64,000 nt of DNA, taken from Bradyrhizobium daqingense (GTDB taxonomy: Bacteria; Pseudomonadota; Alphaproteobacteria; Rhizobiales; Xanthobacteraceae). The position numbers were made by a program, and so were the translations under genes. Positions within the stretch are counted from its first letter, which is position 1, and each line of letters begins with the position of its first letter. Of the stretch, positions 50,335 to 58,483 are shown one piece after another. The notes beneath the pieces were generated by a model. The model was not told the DNA's origin. It did no database searches and saw only the letters and a program-made list of their open reading frames with translations. Location of the stretch: positions 4,946,001 to 5,010,000 of the forward strand of contig NZ_CP088014.1 in assembly GCF_021044685.1 (NCBI RefSeq), given 5' to 3'.

Positions 50335-51366
50335 CTAATGCCCCTCCGGGGCCTGGGCCCGGAAATCGCCGGGGGCCATGCCATAGGCGGCGTTGAAGAC
50401 CCGGTAGTAGGTCGCCAGGCTCTCGAAGCCGCAGGAGGTCGCGATGTCCGCGATCAGCCGGTCCGGCGCCTCGCGCATCAGGCGGCGGCTCTGTTTCAGG
50501 CGCTCGTCTGTCACGCTCTGCGAGAAGCTCTTCTCCGCGGTCTCGAACAGCACGTGCAGATGGCGCACCGACACGCCGAGCAGATCGGCGACCATGTTCG
50601 GTGCGAGATTGGGGTCTTGCAGATGACGCGCGATCAGGCGCCGGGCCTGCGAGAGGCGGGCAGTCCGCAGTGCGGCCTGTCCGCGCCGGCTGCCGGGCCG
50701 CAGGACACCGCGTTCGATCAGCGCCAGATGAGCCAGAGCCTCGACAAGGGAGGCCTGCGAAGCGTTCCCGGCGGCGCCTTCATCGCTCCCGGCAGCCTCG
50801 CCGAGATCGGCAAAGCAGGCGCCGAGCAGCGGCGCCAGGCCGGGATCGTCGAAGGTCCGCGGGGCGAGCTCGCGCATGCGCTTGTCCTGCCCCGGGATGC
50901 TGCTCACCGGAATCTTCAGGATCCGCAGGTGGAAGCCGCCGGCGCCGAGCGGCACGGTGCGATAGGGCAGGTCCGTATGGCTGGTGGCGAAGCTGCCATT
51001 GGCGATCGAAAAATCGCTTGCGCGCATCCCGCCGAACCAGCCGCCGCTGCCGAGCTGCTGGTAGACGCAGATGGCATCGCCCGGCGCGTAGGCGATGTCG
51101 GATGCGCTGCGCTCGACCGTGTAGGCCGAGGCCTTCAGCTCGACGAGGCCGGCTCCGCCAAGCTGGCGCAGCGAGAACTCGCCGTAGAAATCGGCGCGGC
51201 GTTCGCGCTCGAGCTCGGCGGTGACGCCGAACAGGCCCTTGGCGCGCACCTCGCGCCAATAGTCGAAGCGGTCGTGCGGCTCGACCTCGTCGGTGCACCA
51301 GCGATACACGGCAGCCCCTTTCAACGGAATGCCCAAGAAAAAGCAGATTCCGCCCGAATCTGCCAT
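50335..51366 (-). CDS. AraC/XylS-family transcriptional regulator
   Basis: This regulator of about 343 residues has an N-terminal AraC_binding-2-like ligand domain (about 30-215, HDRFDYWREVRAKGLFGVTAELERERRADFYGEF ... SDIAYAPGDAICVYQQLG). The C-terminal double helix-turn-helix (about 240-340) contains LAPNMVADLLGVSVRHLHVLFETAEKSFSQSV and IADIATSCGFESLATYYRVFNAAYGMAPGDFR. The start may be ATG 51366 or a GTG nearer 51312. It is divergent from the caspase-like gene and could regulate it; the effector is unknown. Confidence 0.88.
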   Translation of the reverse strand: MADSGGICFFLGIPLKGAAVYRWCTDEVEPHDRFDYWREVRAKGLFGVTAELERERRADFYGEFSLRQLGGAGLVELKASAYTVERSASDIAYAPGDAICVYQQLGSGGWFGGMRASDFSIANGSFATSHTDLPYRTVPLGAGGFHLRILKIPVSSIPGQDKRMRELAPRTFDDPGLAPLLGACFADLGEAAGSDEGAAGNASQASLVEALAHLALIERGVLRPGSRRGQAALRTARLSQARRLIARHLQDPNLAPNMVADLLGVSVRHLHVLFETAEKSFSQSVTDERLKQSRRLMREAPDRLIADIATSCGFESLATYYRVFNAAYGMAPGDFRAQAPEGH

Positions 51367-51449
51367 AGGCCAATGATGGAATCGGCGGCACGGGGCCCTT
51401 GAACCGTCGTTACGCTTGGCCCGACTATCACACAGCGGCAGGGGGTTCC

Positions 51450-53021
51450 ATGAACGACCGTTCGAAGGGAACCAGCATGGGCCGCTCCACAACGGGAAAC
51501 ATGACGATGACGCGTCGGCTTTTCAGAATTCTGGCCGCCCTTGGCCTTGCGGCGGGCCTGAGCGGAATAGCGCTGCCCGCACAAGCCGCAAAGCGCGTCG
51601 CACTCGTCGTCGGCAACAACGACTACAGGAACGTGCCGAAGCTGCTCAAGGCGGTCAACGACGCCCGCACCATGGGCGATACGCTGAAGCAGCTCGGCTT
51701 CTCGGTGATGGTCGCCGAGAACCAGAGCCGGCAGCAATTCTCCGAGACGCTGCTCGCTTTCGACAAGGCGATCGAGCCCGGCGACACCGCGTTTTTCTTC
51801 TATGCCGGTCACGGCTTCGAGATCGCGGGCCAGAACTATCTGCTGCCGACCGACGTACCGGCGGCGACCGAAGGACAGGAAGAGCTGGTGCGCGATGCCT
51901 CGATCCTGGCTGACCGCATCGTCGAGCGGCTCCAGAACAAGAAGGCGCGGACCTCGATCCTGGTGTTCGACGCCTGCCGCAACAATCCGTTCGAGCGCAA
52001 GGGCACCCGTGCGGTTGCCGGCGCTGGCGGGCTTGCGCCGATGACGCAACTGCCGGAAGGCGTGTTCTCGGTGTTCTCCGCGGGGCCCCGGCAGACCGCG
52101 CTCGATCGCCTGTCCAACGACGATGCCAATCCCAATTCGGTGTTCACGCGCACCTTCGCCAAGGAGCTGCTCAAGCCCGGCGAGAACCTCGTGCAGGTGG
52201 CACAGCGCACCCGCCGTGCCGTCAGCGAGCTCGCCGACACCGTGAGGCACAGGCAGGTGCCGGTCTATTTCGACCAGATGGTCGACGACGTGTTCCTCAG
52301 CGGCCTTGTCAAGGATGCCGTCGCGCGTTCCGACGATCCGCCGCCCACGAAGCTTGCGGCGCTGCCGCCGGTGTCGGTGCCGCAGCTGCCGAAGGAGGAA
52401 GCGACCAACGCGCCGATCGCCAGCTTCTCGCGGCACAATGGCGGCTGGAGCGTGGTGTTCTCCTTCGCCGATCCGACGCTAGGCATTTCCTGGCGCATGG
52501 CCGGCAAGGGCGATTTCCGCGAAACCGGTTTCATCGACACGCTCGATCCGCGCACGCGCAAGCGGATGCCGAACCCGTCGATCGAATTGCCGCCGGACGC
52601 GTCAGCCGGCACCATCGAGGTCCGCTATGTCGACCAGTCCGGTGATTTGCAGGGGCCGTTCCCGATCAGGTTCGATCCCGAGGCCGCGCTGATCCGCGAC
52701 CAGCGCAAGATCCTCGACATGACCTCGACGAGCTGGCTGTCGTTCCGCGAATTCAACGGCCTGTTGGTCTATTACACCCATCTCGTGTCCTACCGCTGCG
52801 CCATCCGCGAAGTGCGCATCGGCATCGACAGCGCCGTTCCCAACCAGGTGCTGAAGATGCCGCCCTGCGACATGCGCGACCCCAGCGCAGTCAGCGCCGG
52901 CATGCCGCTCTACATGAAGCTCGCGTCGAGCACGCAGACCGTCTCGGTAGAGCTGACCTATCGCGACGGCAGCGTCTCCGAGATCAAGAGCTTCCGCAGC
53001 GCGAACCGGAGCAATAATTGA
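51450..53021 (+). CDS. Secreted caspase-fold (peptidase C14) protein
   Basis: This 523-residue protein has a signal peptide (about 20-46, ending LPAQA) and a caspase/metacaspase domain (about 48-275). The catalytic His is about 121 (FFFYAGHGFEIAGQNYLLPTD) and the Cys about 176 (SILVFDACRNNPF). The C-terminal half (about 310-520) is a beta-rich domain of unknown family. Both catalytic residues are present, so proteolysis after basic residues is possible. Exported proteins of this type are common in Rhizobiales but their role is not settled. AGGGGG precedes the start. Confidence 0.88.
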   Translation: MNDRSKGTSMGRSTTGNMTMTRRLFRILAALGLAAGLSGIALPAQAAKRVALVVGNNDYRNVPKLLKAVNDARTMGDTLKQLGFSVMVAENQSRQQFSETLLAFDKAIEPGDTAFFFYAGHGFEIAGQNYLLPTDVPAATEGQEELVRDASILADRIVERLQNKKARTSILVFDACRNNPFERKGTRAVAGAGGLAPMTQLPEGVFSVFSAGPRQTALDRLSNDDANPNSVFTRTFAKELLKPGENLVQVAQRTRRAVSELADTVRHRQVPVYFDQMVDDVFLSGLVKDAVARSDDPPPTKLAALPPVSVPQLPKEEATNAPIASFSRHNGGWSVVFSFADPTLGISWRMAGKGDFRETGFIDTLDPRTRKRMPNPSIELPPDASAGTIEVRYVDQSGDLQGPFPIRFDPEAALIRDQRKILDMTSTSWLSFREFNGLLVYYTHLVSYRCAIREVRIGIDSAVPNQVLKMPPCDMRDPSAVSAGMPLYMKLASSTQTVSVELTYRDGSVSEIKSFRSANRSNN

Positions 53022-53108
53022 GGGGGTCGTCGCCGTCTGCAGCGTGAGGAGTGGCAAAGGAACAACTCCTCCTGACTTGGATTGTCCACCAAACCAGGGA
53101 GACGATCC

Positions 53109-53555
53109 ATGCTTCGCAAATCCATCCTCGTGACGATCGCTTGTGCGGCTCTTTCGACGGCTGCCTTCGCCCAAGGGGGCGGCGGTGGTGGCGGCGGCGC
53201 CGGAGGCGGTAGTGGTAGCGGTGCGGGTGCAGGTGCTGCGGCGGGTGCAGGAACGGGGACCGGCGGCGCCAGCGGGGGATCTGCGGCCTCATCGGGGGCC
53301 GGAATGGGCACGTCGTCCAGCAGCGTCAATTCCGGGCCGTCGGCTCCCTCGGGCATGGGGGTCCATGGCACGACGACAGGCGCCAACGTGAACACCAATA
53401 CCGGGCCGAACAATCCGAACGTTCAAGCGCCAACCGCCGCCGGCAAGTCGCCCTCAGCTGCGCAAGCCGAGCGAAACATGGGCGTCGGGCGTGCTGCCAA
53501 TGGGGTGCCGATCGGCAGTCCGGGCTCGGGAACCAGCAACGAGGATCAGAAATAG
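53109..53555 (+). CDS. Small secreted Gly/Ser/Ala-rich protein
   Basis: A signal peptide (MLRKSILVTIACAALSTAAFAQ, about 1-22) is followed by a low-complexity region of about 126 residues in which Gly, Ala, Ser, Thr and Asn dominate; it opens with eight consecutive glycines. No domain is recognised. The start at 53109 is preceded by AGGGAGA. It lies 87 bp after the caspase-like gene on the same strand and is followed by a terminator. Such proteins may coat or fill the cell surface, but function is unknown. Confidence 0.75.
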   Translation: MLRKSILVTIACAALSTAAFAQGGGGGGGGAGGGSGSGAGAGAAAGAGTGTGGASGGSAASSGAGMGTSSSSVNSGPSAPSGMGVHGTTTGANVNTNTGPNNPNVQAPTAAGKSPSAAQAERNMGVGRAANGVPIGSPGSGTSNEDQK

Positions 53556-53571
53556 CCGAATGCGATTGTCA

Positions 53572-53604
53572 CGGAAGGCCCGTGTGATGCGGGCCTTCCG
53601 TTTG
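53572..53604 (+). terminator. Intrinsic terminator after the Gly-rich gene
   Basis: An 11-bp stem CGGAAGGCCCG, 7-base loop and perfect complement, followed by TTT, lies 16 bp after the stop codon. It is a strong terminator. Confidence 0.85.
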
Positions 53605-53667
53605 GCGCCGGTTTGCTGATCCCAACCGGCACTGCGAATTGAGACTGCCTTCGACCTGAATCGCGCT

Positions 53668-53697
53668 AGTATCGGCGGGCATCAATCGATCGATACT
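53668..53697 (+). promoter_or_regulatory. Inverted repeat upstream of FAD monooxygenase
   Basis: AGTATCG (53668-53674) and CGATACT (53691-53697) are perfect inverted 7-mers with a 16-bp spacer that itself contains ATCGATCGAT overlap. The element ends 22 bp before the ATG of the next gene. It may be an operator or a folded leader. Confidence 0.35.
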
Positions 53698-53719
53698 CAC
53701 AGCGCGGATCGCGTCTACA

Positions 53720-54967
53720 ATGCCATCCGACCAACAACCTGCGCGGACCATGAAAGTCCGCTGCTGCATCGTCGGCGGTGGGCCGGCCGGCATGATGCTC
53801 GGCTATCTCCTGGGACGCGCCGGCGTCGAGGTCGTGGTGCTGGAGAAGCATGCGGACTTCTTTCGCGACTTCCGCGGCGACACCGTGCATCCCTCTACGC
53901 TTGAGGTGATGGACGAGCTCGGCCTGATCGACGGCTTCCTGAAGCTGCCGCATCAGCGCCTGCAGAAGATGGACGGCCTGTTCGGCGGCACGCCGGTGCG
54001 TATCGCGGATCTCCGCCGGCTCCATACCAAATACCCCTTCATCGCCTTCATGCCGCAGTGGGACTTCCTGAATTATCTGCGCGAGGCCGGCCGGCGCTTT
54101 GCCTCGCTCGAGGTGATGATGAGCACCGAGGCGGTCGATCTGATCCGCCGCGGTGAGACAATCGCCGGCGTGCGTGCGAAGACGCCTGACGGCATCATCG
54201 ACATCGAGGCTGATCTCACCATTGCCTGTGACGGTCGGCATTCCACGGTGCGCGAGCGCGCCGGGCTCAAGGTCGAGGAGATCGGCGCGCCGATGGATGT
54301 GCTCTGGTTCCGGGCCGGCCGCAGGCCTGACGAGACCGAGAATGTATTCGCGCGGGTCGAGCCCGGCAAGATGATGATCACCTTCGACCGCGGCGATTAC
54401 TGGCAATGCGCCTATGTCATCGCCAAGGGACAGCAGGATGCGGTGAAGGCGAGGGGACTATCGGCGCTGCTCGACGATGTCGTGCGCATGGCACCGGTCC
54501 TTCGATCCGGCATCGCGGAGGTGAAGAGCTTTGACGACATCAAGCTGCTCACCGTCGCGATCAATCGGCTGACGCGCTGGACGCGGCCGGGCCTGCTGTG
54601 CATTGGCGACGCCGCGCACGCGATGTCGCCGATCGGCGGCGTCGGCGTCAATCTCGCCGTGCAGGACGCGGTCGCGACCGCAAACCTGCTGGCGGACAAG
54701 CTGCAGCGCGGCTGCCCCTCGGAGGACGAGCTCGACGCCGTCAGGCGCCGGCGCGAGTTTCCGGTGAAGATGACGCAGCGCATGCAGGTCGTCGTGCAGA
54801 ATAACATCATCAGCGGCGCCTTGCAGGGCGGCGACCGGCCGTTGAAGGTGCCGCTGATCGTGCGCCTCATCACCGCGCTGCCGTGGCTCCAGGGTATTCC
54901 GGCGCGCCTGCTCGCACTCGGCGTGCGGCCCGAGCACGTGCATTCAAAGGCGGCGTCGTCTTCGTAG
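53720..54967 (+). CDS. FAD-dependent monooxygenase (PHBH/UbiH fold)
   Basis: This 415-residue flavoprotein of the aromatic hydroxylase group has CCIVGGGPAGMMLGYLLGRAGVEVVVLEKH (FAD Rossmann), ACDGRHSTVRERAG (NAD(P)H/FAD DG motif) and LCIGDAAHAMSPIGGVGVNLAVQDAVATANLL (second FAD motif). The intact motifs argue for an active hydroxylase of an aromatic or other ring compound; substrate unknown. The start could be at 53720 or ten codons later (MKVRCC). It stands alone between two intergenic structures. Confidence 0.9.
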   Translation: MPSDQQPARTMKVRCCIVGGGPAGMMLGYLLGRAGVEVVVLEKHADFFRDFRGDTVHPSTLEVMDELGLIDGFLKLPHQRLQKMDGLFGGTPVRIADLRRLHTKYPFIAFMPQWDFLNYLREAGRRFASLEVMMSTEAVDLIRRGETIAGVRAKTPDGIIDIEADLTIACDGRHSTVRERAGLKVEEIGAPMDVLWFRAGRRPDETENVFARVEPGKMMITFDRGDYWQCAYVIAKGQQDAVKARGLSALLDDVVRMAPVLRSGIAEVKSFDDIKLLTVAINRLTRWTRPGLLCIGDAAHAMSPIGGVGVNLAVQDAVATANLLADKLQRGCPSEDELDAVRRRREFPVKMTQRMQVVVQNNIISGALQGGDRPLKVPLIVRLITALPWLQGIPARLLALGVRPEHVHSKAASSS

Positions 54968-55146
54968 CCAAGGACATCGACGGGGATAACGCCGCGTAAA
55001 ATCACGCGCGTTGCGTTGCGTGCGTGCAACAGCGCAAACGGATTCAGAAAGCGCCGCGTGCCGATCCGCCACGTTAACCGTGTTGATTTCAATTTTAGTA
55101 AGGGCCGTCTGTGACCGTGCGCCCATCTGAGGACACGGGGTGTACC

Positions 55147-55920
55147 ATGCGTAACAAATTGATTGCCGCCTTCGCCTGCACGACCGCTCTGGTTTCGACC
55201 GGCGCAGCTTCCGCCGCCGATCTCGGCGCGCGCTACACGAAGGCGCCTGCCTATGTCGAGCCGCTGTTCAACTGGACCGGTTTCTACGTCGGCGGCCATA
55301 TCGGTGGCGCATGGACCAACGAGCAGTTCATCAACAACGGCATCGGCGCGCCGTTCGGCGACCTTTCGCCGGGCGAGGGCTTCCGTCAGCGCAATTCGGG
55401 TGTCATGGGCGGCGCCCAGATCGGCTATAACTGGCAGGCCAACAACTACGTGTTCGGCGTGGAAGGCACGATCTCCGGCCTCGACAACAAGGGCTCCTTC
55501 ACGAACACCGTGTTCGGCACCGGCCTCGACGACCAGTTCAGCTGGCGCGCCAACGTGCTCGCGACCATCGTCGGCCGTGCGGGCTTCGCGGTGCAGAACA
55601 ACCTGTTCTACTTCAAGGGTGGCTATGCCGGCGTGAACAATCGTCTCTCGGTGATCGACAACGTCGCGAACCCGTCGACGGGTTCGGGCGGTCAGACCCA
55701 TTGGCACAACGGCTGGACCGTCGGCGCCGGCTGGGAATACGGCATCACCCGCAACTGGATCGTCGGCCTCGAATACAATTACGCGGCCTTCGCCAGCCAG
55801 ACCTATCAGCTTGGCGGCACCTCGGGCAACTACACCTTCGATACCAAGCCGCGCGACATCCAGTGGGCCGTCGTGCGCGCAAGCTACAAGTTCGACGCGC
55901 CGACTATCGGTCGCTACTGA
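55147..55920 (+). CDS. Outer-membrane beta-barrel protein (Omp25/31-like)
   Basis: This 257-residue porin-like beta-barrel has a signal peptide (about 1-22, ending SAA) followed by the AADLGARYTKAPAYVEPLFNWTGFYVGGHIGGAW signature shared by rhizobial outer-membrane proteins. Alternating aromatic strands continue to the terminal YKFDAPTIGRY, with the C-terminal aromatic residue needed for barrel insertion. The start at 55147 (MRNKLIAAFACTTAL) gives a proper signal peptide. A second protein of the same family lies 1.3 kb further on the opposite strand. Confidence 0.9.
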   Translation: MRNKLIAAFACTTALVSTGAASAADLGARYTKAPAYVEPLFNWTGFYVGGHIGGAWTNEQFINNGIGAPFGDLSPGEGFRQRNSGVMGGAQIGYNWQANNYVFGVEGTISGLDNKGSFTNTVFGTGLDDQFSWRANVLATIVGRAGFAVQNNLFYFKGGYAGVNNRLSVIDNVANPSTGSGGQTHWHNGWTVGAGWEYGITRNWIVGLEYNYAAFASQTYQLGGTSGNYTFDTKPRDIQWAVVRASYKFDAPTIGRY

Positions 55921-55969
55921 GCGATCAACGAACGACCAACATCTAAAAAAAACGATTACTGCCAAATTC

Positions 55970-55997
55970 AAAGCCCCGGCTTCCACCGGGGCTTTTT
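55970..55997 (+). terminator. Intrinsic terminator of the first omp gene
   Basis: AAAGCCCCGG, a 6-base loop and CCGGGGCTTTTT form a strong terminator 50 bp after the stop codon. It also lies just downstream of the convergent SDR gene and may serve both. Confidence 0.88.
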
Positions 55998-56029
55998 CTC
56001 GCGCGCAGTCTCGTGGTGCAGATCCGGCC

Positions 56030-56800
56030 TCAGGCCATCACCGAGAAGCCGCCATCGACGGGGATCGCGGTGCCCGTGACGAAGTTCGAGGCGGGCGAGG
56101 CGAGGAACACGGCGACGCCGGCGAAGTCGTCGATGTCGCCCCAGCGTCCCGCAGGCGTACGCGCCAGCACGCGCTCGTGCAGCCCTGAGACCTGCTGCCG
56201 CGCGCCGCGGGTGAGGTCGGTGTCGATCCAGCCCGGCAGGATGGCGTTGACCTGGATGTTGTCGGGCGCCCACGCGTTGGCGCAGGCGCGCGTGTACTGC
56301 ACGATGCCGCCCTTGCTCGCCGCATAGGCTGTCGCGAAGCTCGCGCCGAAGATCGACATCATCGAGCCGATATTGATCACCTTGCCGTTGCCCGACGCCT
56401 TCAGCGCCGGATAGGCCAGCTTGGAGCACACGAAGGCGCTGGTGAGGTTGGTGTCGATCACCTTGTTCCACTCGTCGAGCTCGAGCTCGTGCGGGGGCTT
56501 GCGGATGCTCATGCCGGCATTGTTGATGAGGATGTCGATGCGGCCGAGATCCCTCACGACGCGGTCGATCATGGCTGCGACGGCGGCCTTGTCGGTGACG
56601 TCGGTGGTGATGGCGACGGCCTTCACACCGCGCTGCTCGAGATCGGCGATGGCGGCGGCGGACTTGCTCTCGTTGCGTCCGACCACGGCGATGTCGGCCC
56701 CCGCGTCGGCAAGGCCGCGGGCCATGCCGAGCCCAATGCCGCCATTGCCTCCCGTGACGATCGCGACTTTGCCGCGAAGATCGAACCGGCTGGATGTCAT
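56030..56800 (-). CDS. Short-chain dehydrogenase/reductase
   Basis: This 256-residue classical SDR has the cofactor motif VTGGNGGIGLGMARGLADAGADIAVVGRN, LINNAGMS, the catalytic Ser in NIGSMMSIF and YAASKGG (Tyr and Lys), and LPGWIDTDL. Arg and Asn near strand 2 (VVGRNE) suggest NADP preference. The reaction is an unknown alcohol/ketone oxidoreduction. It is 21 bp downstream of a small membrane protein on the same strand, a likely two-gene operon. Confidence 0.92.
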   Translation of the reverse strand: MTSSRFDLRGKVAIVTGGNGGIGLGMARGLADAGADIAVVGRNESKSAAAIADLEQRGVKAVAITTDVTDKAAVAAMIDRVVRDLGRIDILINNAGMSIRKPPHELELDEWNKVIDTNLTSAFVCSKLAYPALKASGNGKVINIGSMMSIFGASFATAYAASKGGIVQYTRACANAWAPDNIQVNAILPGWIDTDLTRGARQQVSGLHERVLARTPAGRWGDIDDFAGVAVFLASPASNFVTGTAIPVDGGFSVMA

Positions 56801-56821
56801 GCTTCTATTCCCTGGATTCTT

Positions 56822-57007
56822 CTATTGGTTGCTTTGCCAGATCAGCACCAGCCCGAAGCCGGCCATGGCTGCGCCATAGCCGGCCCATTGCAGCTGGTTG
56901 ACCATGAAGCTCGATCGCGGCCAGGGCACAGTGCCCGTGCCCTGTCCGATCCAGAGCAGCCCGACGGCAGTCGCAAGCAGGCCTGCTACAAGCAGAAATC
57001 TGCGCAT
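56822..57007 (-). CDS. Small two-helix membrane protein
   Basis: This 61-residue protein starts at 57007 (MRRFLLVAGLLATAVGLLWIGQGTGTV) after GGGAGGAA. It has two hydrophobic helices (about 4-20 and 38-57, WAGYGAAMAGFGLVLIW) joined by a short loop with Pro and Trp. No family is recognised beyond a resemblance to conserved small membrane proteins of Bradyrhizobium. It is upstream of the SDR gene by 21 bp and is probably co-transcribed with it. Confidence 0.75.
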   Translation of the reverse strand: MRRFLLVAGLLATAVGLLWIGQGTGTVPWPRSSFMVNQLQWAGYGAAMAGFGLVLIWQSNQ

Positions 57008-57177
57008 GCATTCCTCCCATCGGTCGGCTTCTGTCGCGAGCGGCATCAACGACTGCCGCGGACCCGCGAAAACTCGGCAGCACAGTAACCGTAGCTGCGG
57101 TTCAGGCACAATGGCGGCATCGGCTTGGACTGCCGGCGGACAGGGAGCGCGTGTCGGGAGCTACCGCTCTCCTCAAA

Positions 57178-57206
57178 ACGAAAAAGCCCCGGCGATGCCG
57201 GGGCTT
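57178..57206 (-). terminator. Intrinsic terminator of the second omp gene
   Basis: AAAGCCCCGGC, loop GAT and GCCGGGGCTTT lie 24 bp after the stop of the minus-strand omp gene. The stem is almost the same as the one at 55970, as if both omp genes use one terminator type. Confidence 0.85.
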
Positions 57207-57229
57207 TGACGCTTGATCGTGAGATCAGA

Positions 57230-58012
57230 TCAGTACTTCGCGACGACCGGGCCGGTCCAGTTGAAGCGGTAGACCAGCGAGGTCGAGATCGTCTGGTTCC
57301 AGCTGTTGGCGCGGACGCTGTTGATGGTCGGGAGGTCGCCGATATCGAAGCGAATGGGCTCAGACTTGGCATTGTAGAAGGCCGAACGGTACTCGGTCTT
57401 CATGAACCAGCCAGGCGAGCTGATGCCGAAGAAGTTCAGGCTGTTCTCGACGCCGCCGCCGATGAACCAGCCGTGACGATCATAACCATTGAGATGCAGA
57501 CCAACGGGGACGCCAGCCAGGTCGGTGAAGTTGGTGCGGCCGAAGTGGGCGCCGGAGTAACCGCCGTTGACGTAGGTGAGGACGTTCGGGGCGGCGAGCC
57601 AGCCGAGGCGGATACCAGCAGCCCACGAGGTTTCAAGCTTCTGGTTGCCCGTGATGTCGATGGTCGGATCCTGGATGGTGGAACGGATGCTGCCGAACTG
57701 AGCGTCGCCGAACACACCGGCAACCCAGGTGCCGCTGAACTGCCAGTCGTAACCGGCGCCGACAGTGCCGAACCAGCCGGAGCCACCCTGGCGCTGCGTG
57801 ATCGTCAGCGGCGTGCCGGTGGCCGTATCCACGATGCTCTGGTCGGCATTCGAGAGGCCGCCGCCGCCACCGCCGAAGATGTAGAAGCCGGTCCAGTTGG
57901 CGACCGGCGCGGGGGCCGGGGCCTTCACGTAGGGGCGAGCGCCAAGGTCAGCGGCCGAGGCCGAACCGGTCATCGCCGCAACGGCGGTCAGAGCGAGCAA
58001 AGTCTTCTTCAT
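57230..58012 (-). CDS. Outer-membrane beta-barrel protein (Omp25/31-like), second copy
   Basis: This 260-residue beta-barrel protein has a signal peptide (MKKTLLALTAVAAMTGSASA, about 1-20) and the AADLGARPYVKAPAPAPVANWTGFYIFGGGGGG entry signature. Aromatic-rich strands lead to the final NWTGPVVAKY. It shares family and terminator type with the omp at 55147 but only distant sequence, so the two are old paralogues. Its upstream region includes an AT-rich stretch (58180-58260). Confidence 0.9.
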   Translation of the reverse strand: MKKTLLALTAVAAMTGSASAADLGARPYVKAPAPAPVANWTGFYIFGGGGGGLSNADQSIVDTATGTPLTITQRQGGSGWFGTVGAGYDWQFSGTWVAGVFGDAQFGSIRSTIQDPTIDITGNQKLETSWAAGIRLGWLAAPNVLTYVNGGYSGAHFGRTNFTDLAGVPVGLHLNGYDRHGWFIGGGVENSLNFFGISSPGWFMKTEYRSAFYNAKSEPIRFDIGDLPTINSVRANSWNQTISTSLVYRFNWTGPVVAKY

Positions 58013-58483
58013 GTCAAAATCCCCAACCTTGGTCTGTCGTAGCAGCGCGAGCGCACTGAAGTTCGTTTGATCTGATGCCCGGACTATAGACGGTTCTCGC
58101 CGAAATGCTGTTGCAGGGCAGGCACAGTCGCCGGAAAACGCCGGTATGCGGGGATTGGGGTCGGTGCCCGCGGAAATCTCAAATAATTAAGATATATCAA
58201 TATGTTATTTGCTATATCGCGAGCGCTAATTTTGGTAACCTCTCGTTAGCAAATTCGGCTTTGTCCGAAATGAAGGCAAGCCTGCCTCAGCCGTGACCCT
58301 CCCTGGCCTCCGTGAGTCGCTGGCCGAGTCGCCGCGTACGGCGGGAATCATGACGTGCGGGCCGAAGCATTGGCAGGATCACCGCCAGGTCGCGTCGTGC
58401 CCGCAAATGTAAGGAGCCCCGGCGGTAAGGCCGAGGCTCTTGATGACGCGCGGCTGCGCGCAACGCATCAAAGGTCTGGCAGC
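58013..58483. other. 471-bp region between omp and parE
   Basis: This is the upstream region of the minus-strand omp gene. It includes a stretch of about 80 bp that is unusually AT-rich for this genome (58180-58260). It also holds a degenerate copy of the parE 3' end (58242-58288). No intact gene is visible. The omp promoter should be in the half nearest 58012. Confidence 0.45.
58242..58288 (-). pseudogene. Degenerate copy of the parE 3' end
   Basis: This stretch repeats the 3' terminus of parE (58503-58550) in the same orientation. The first 36 bases match at 32 positions and all four differences are transitions. Read on the minus strand it encodes AFISDKAEFANE, against AFISDKAEFASE in parE. 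It is a fossil of a duplication about 260 bp away from the real gene end. Confidence 0.75.
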
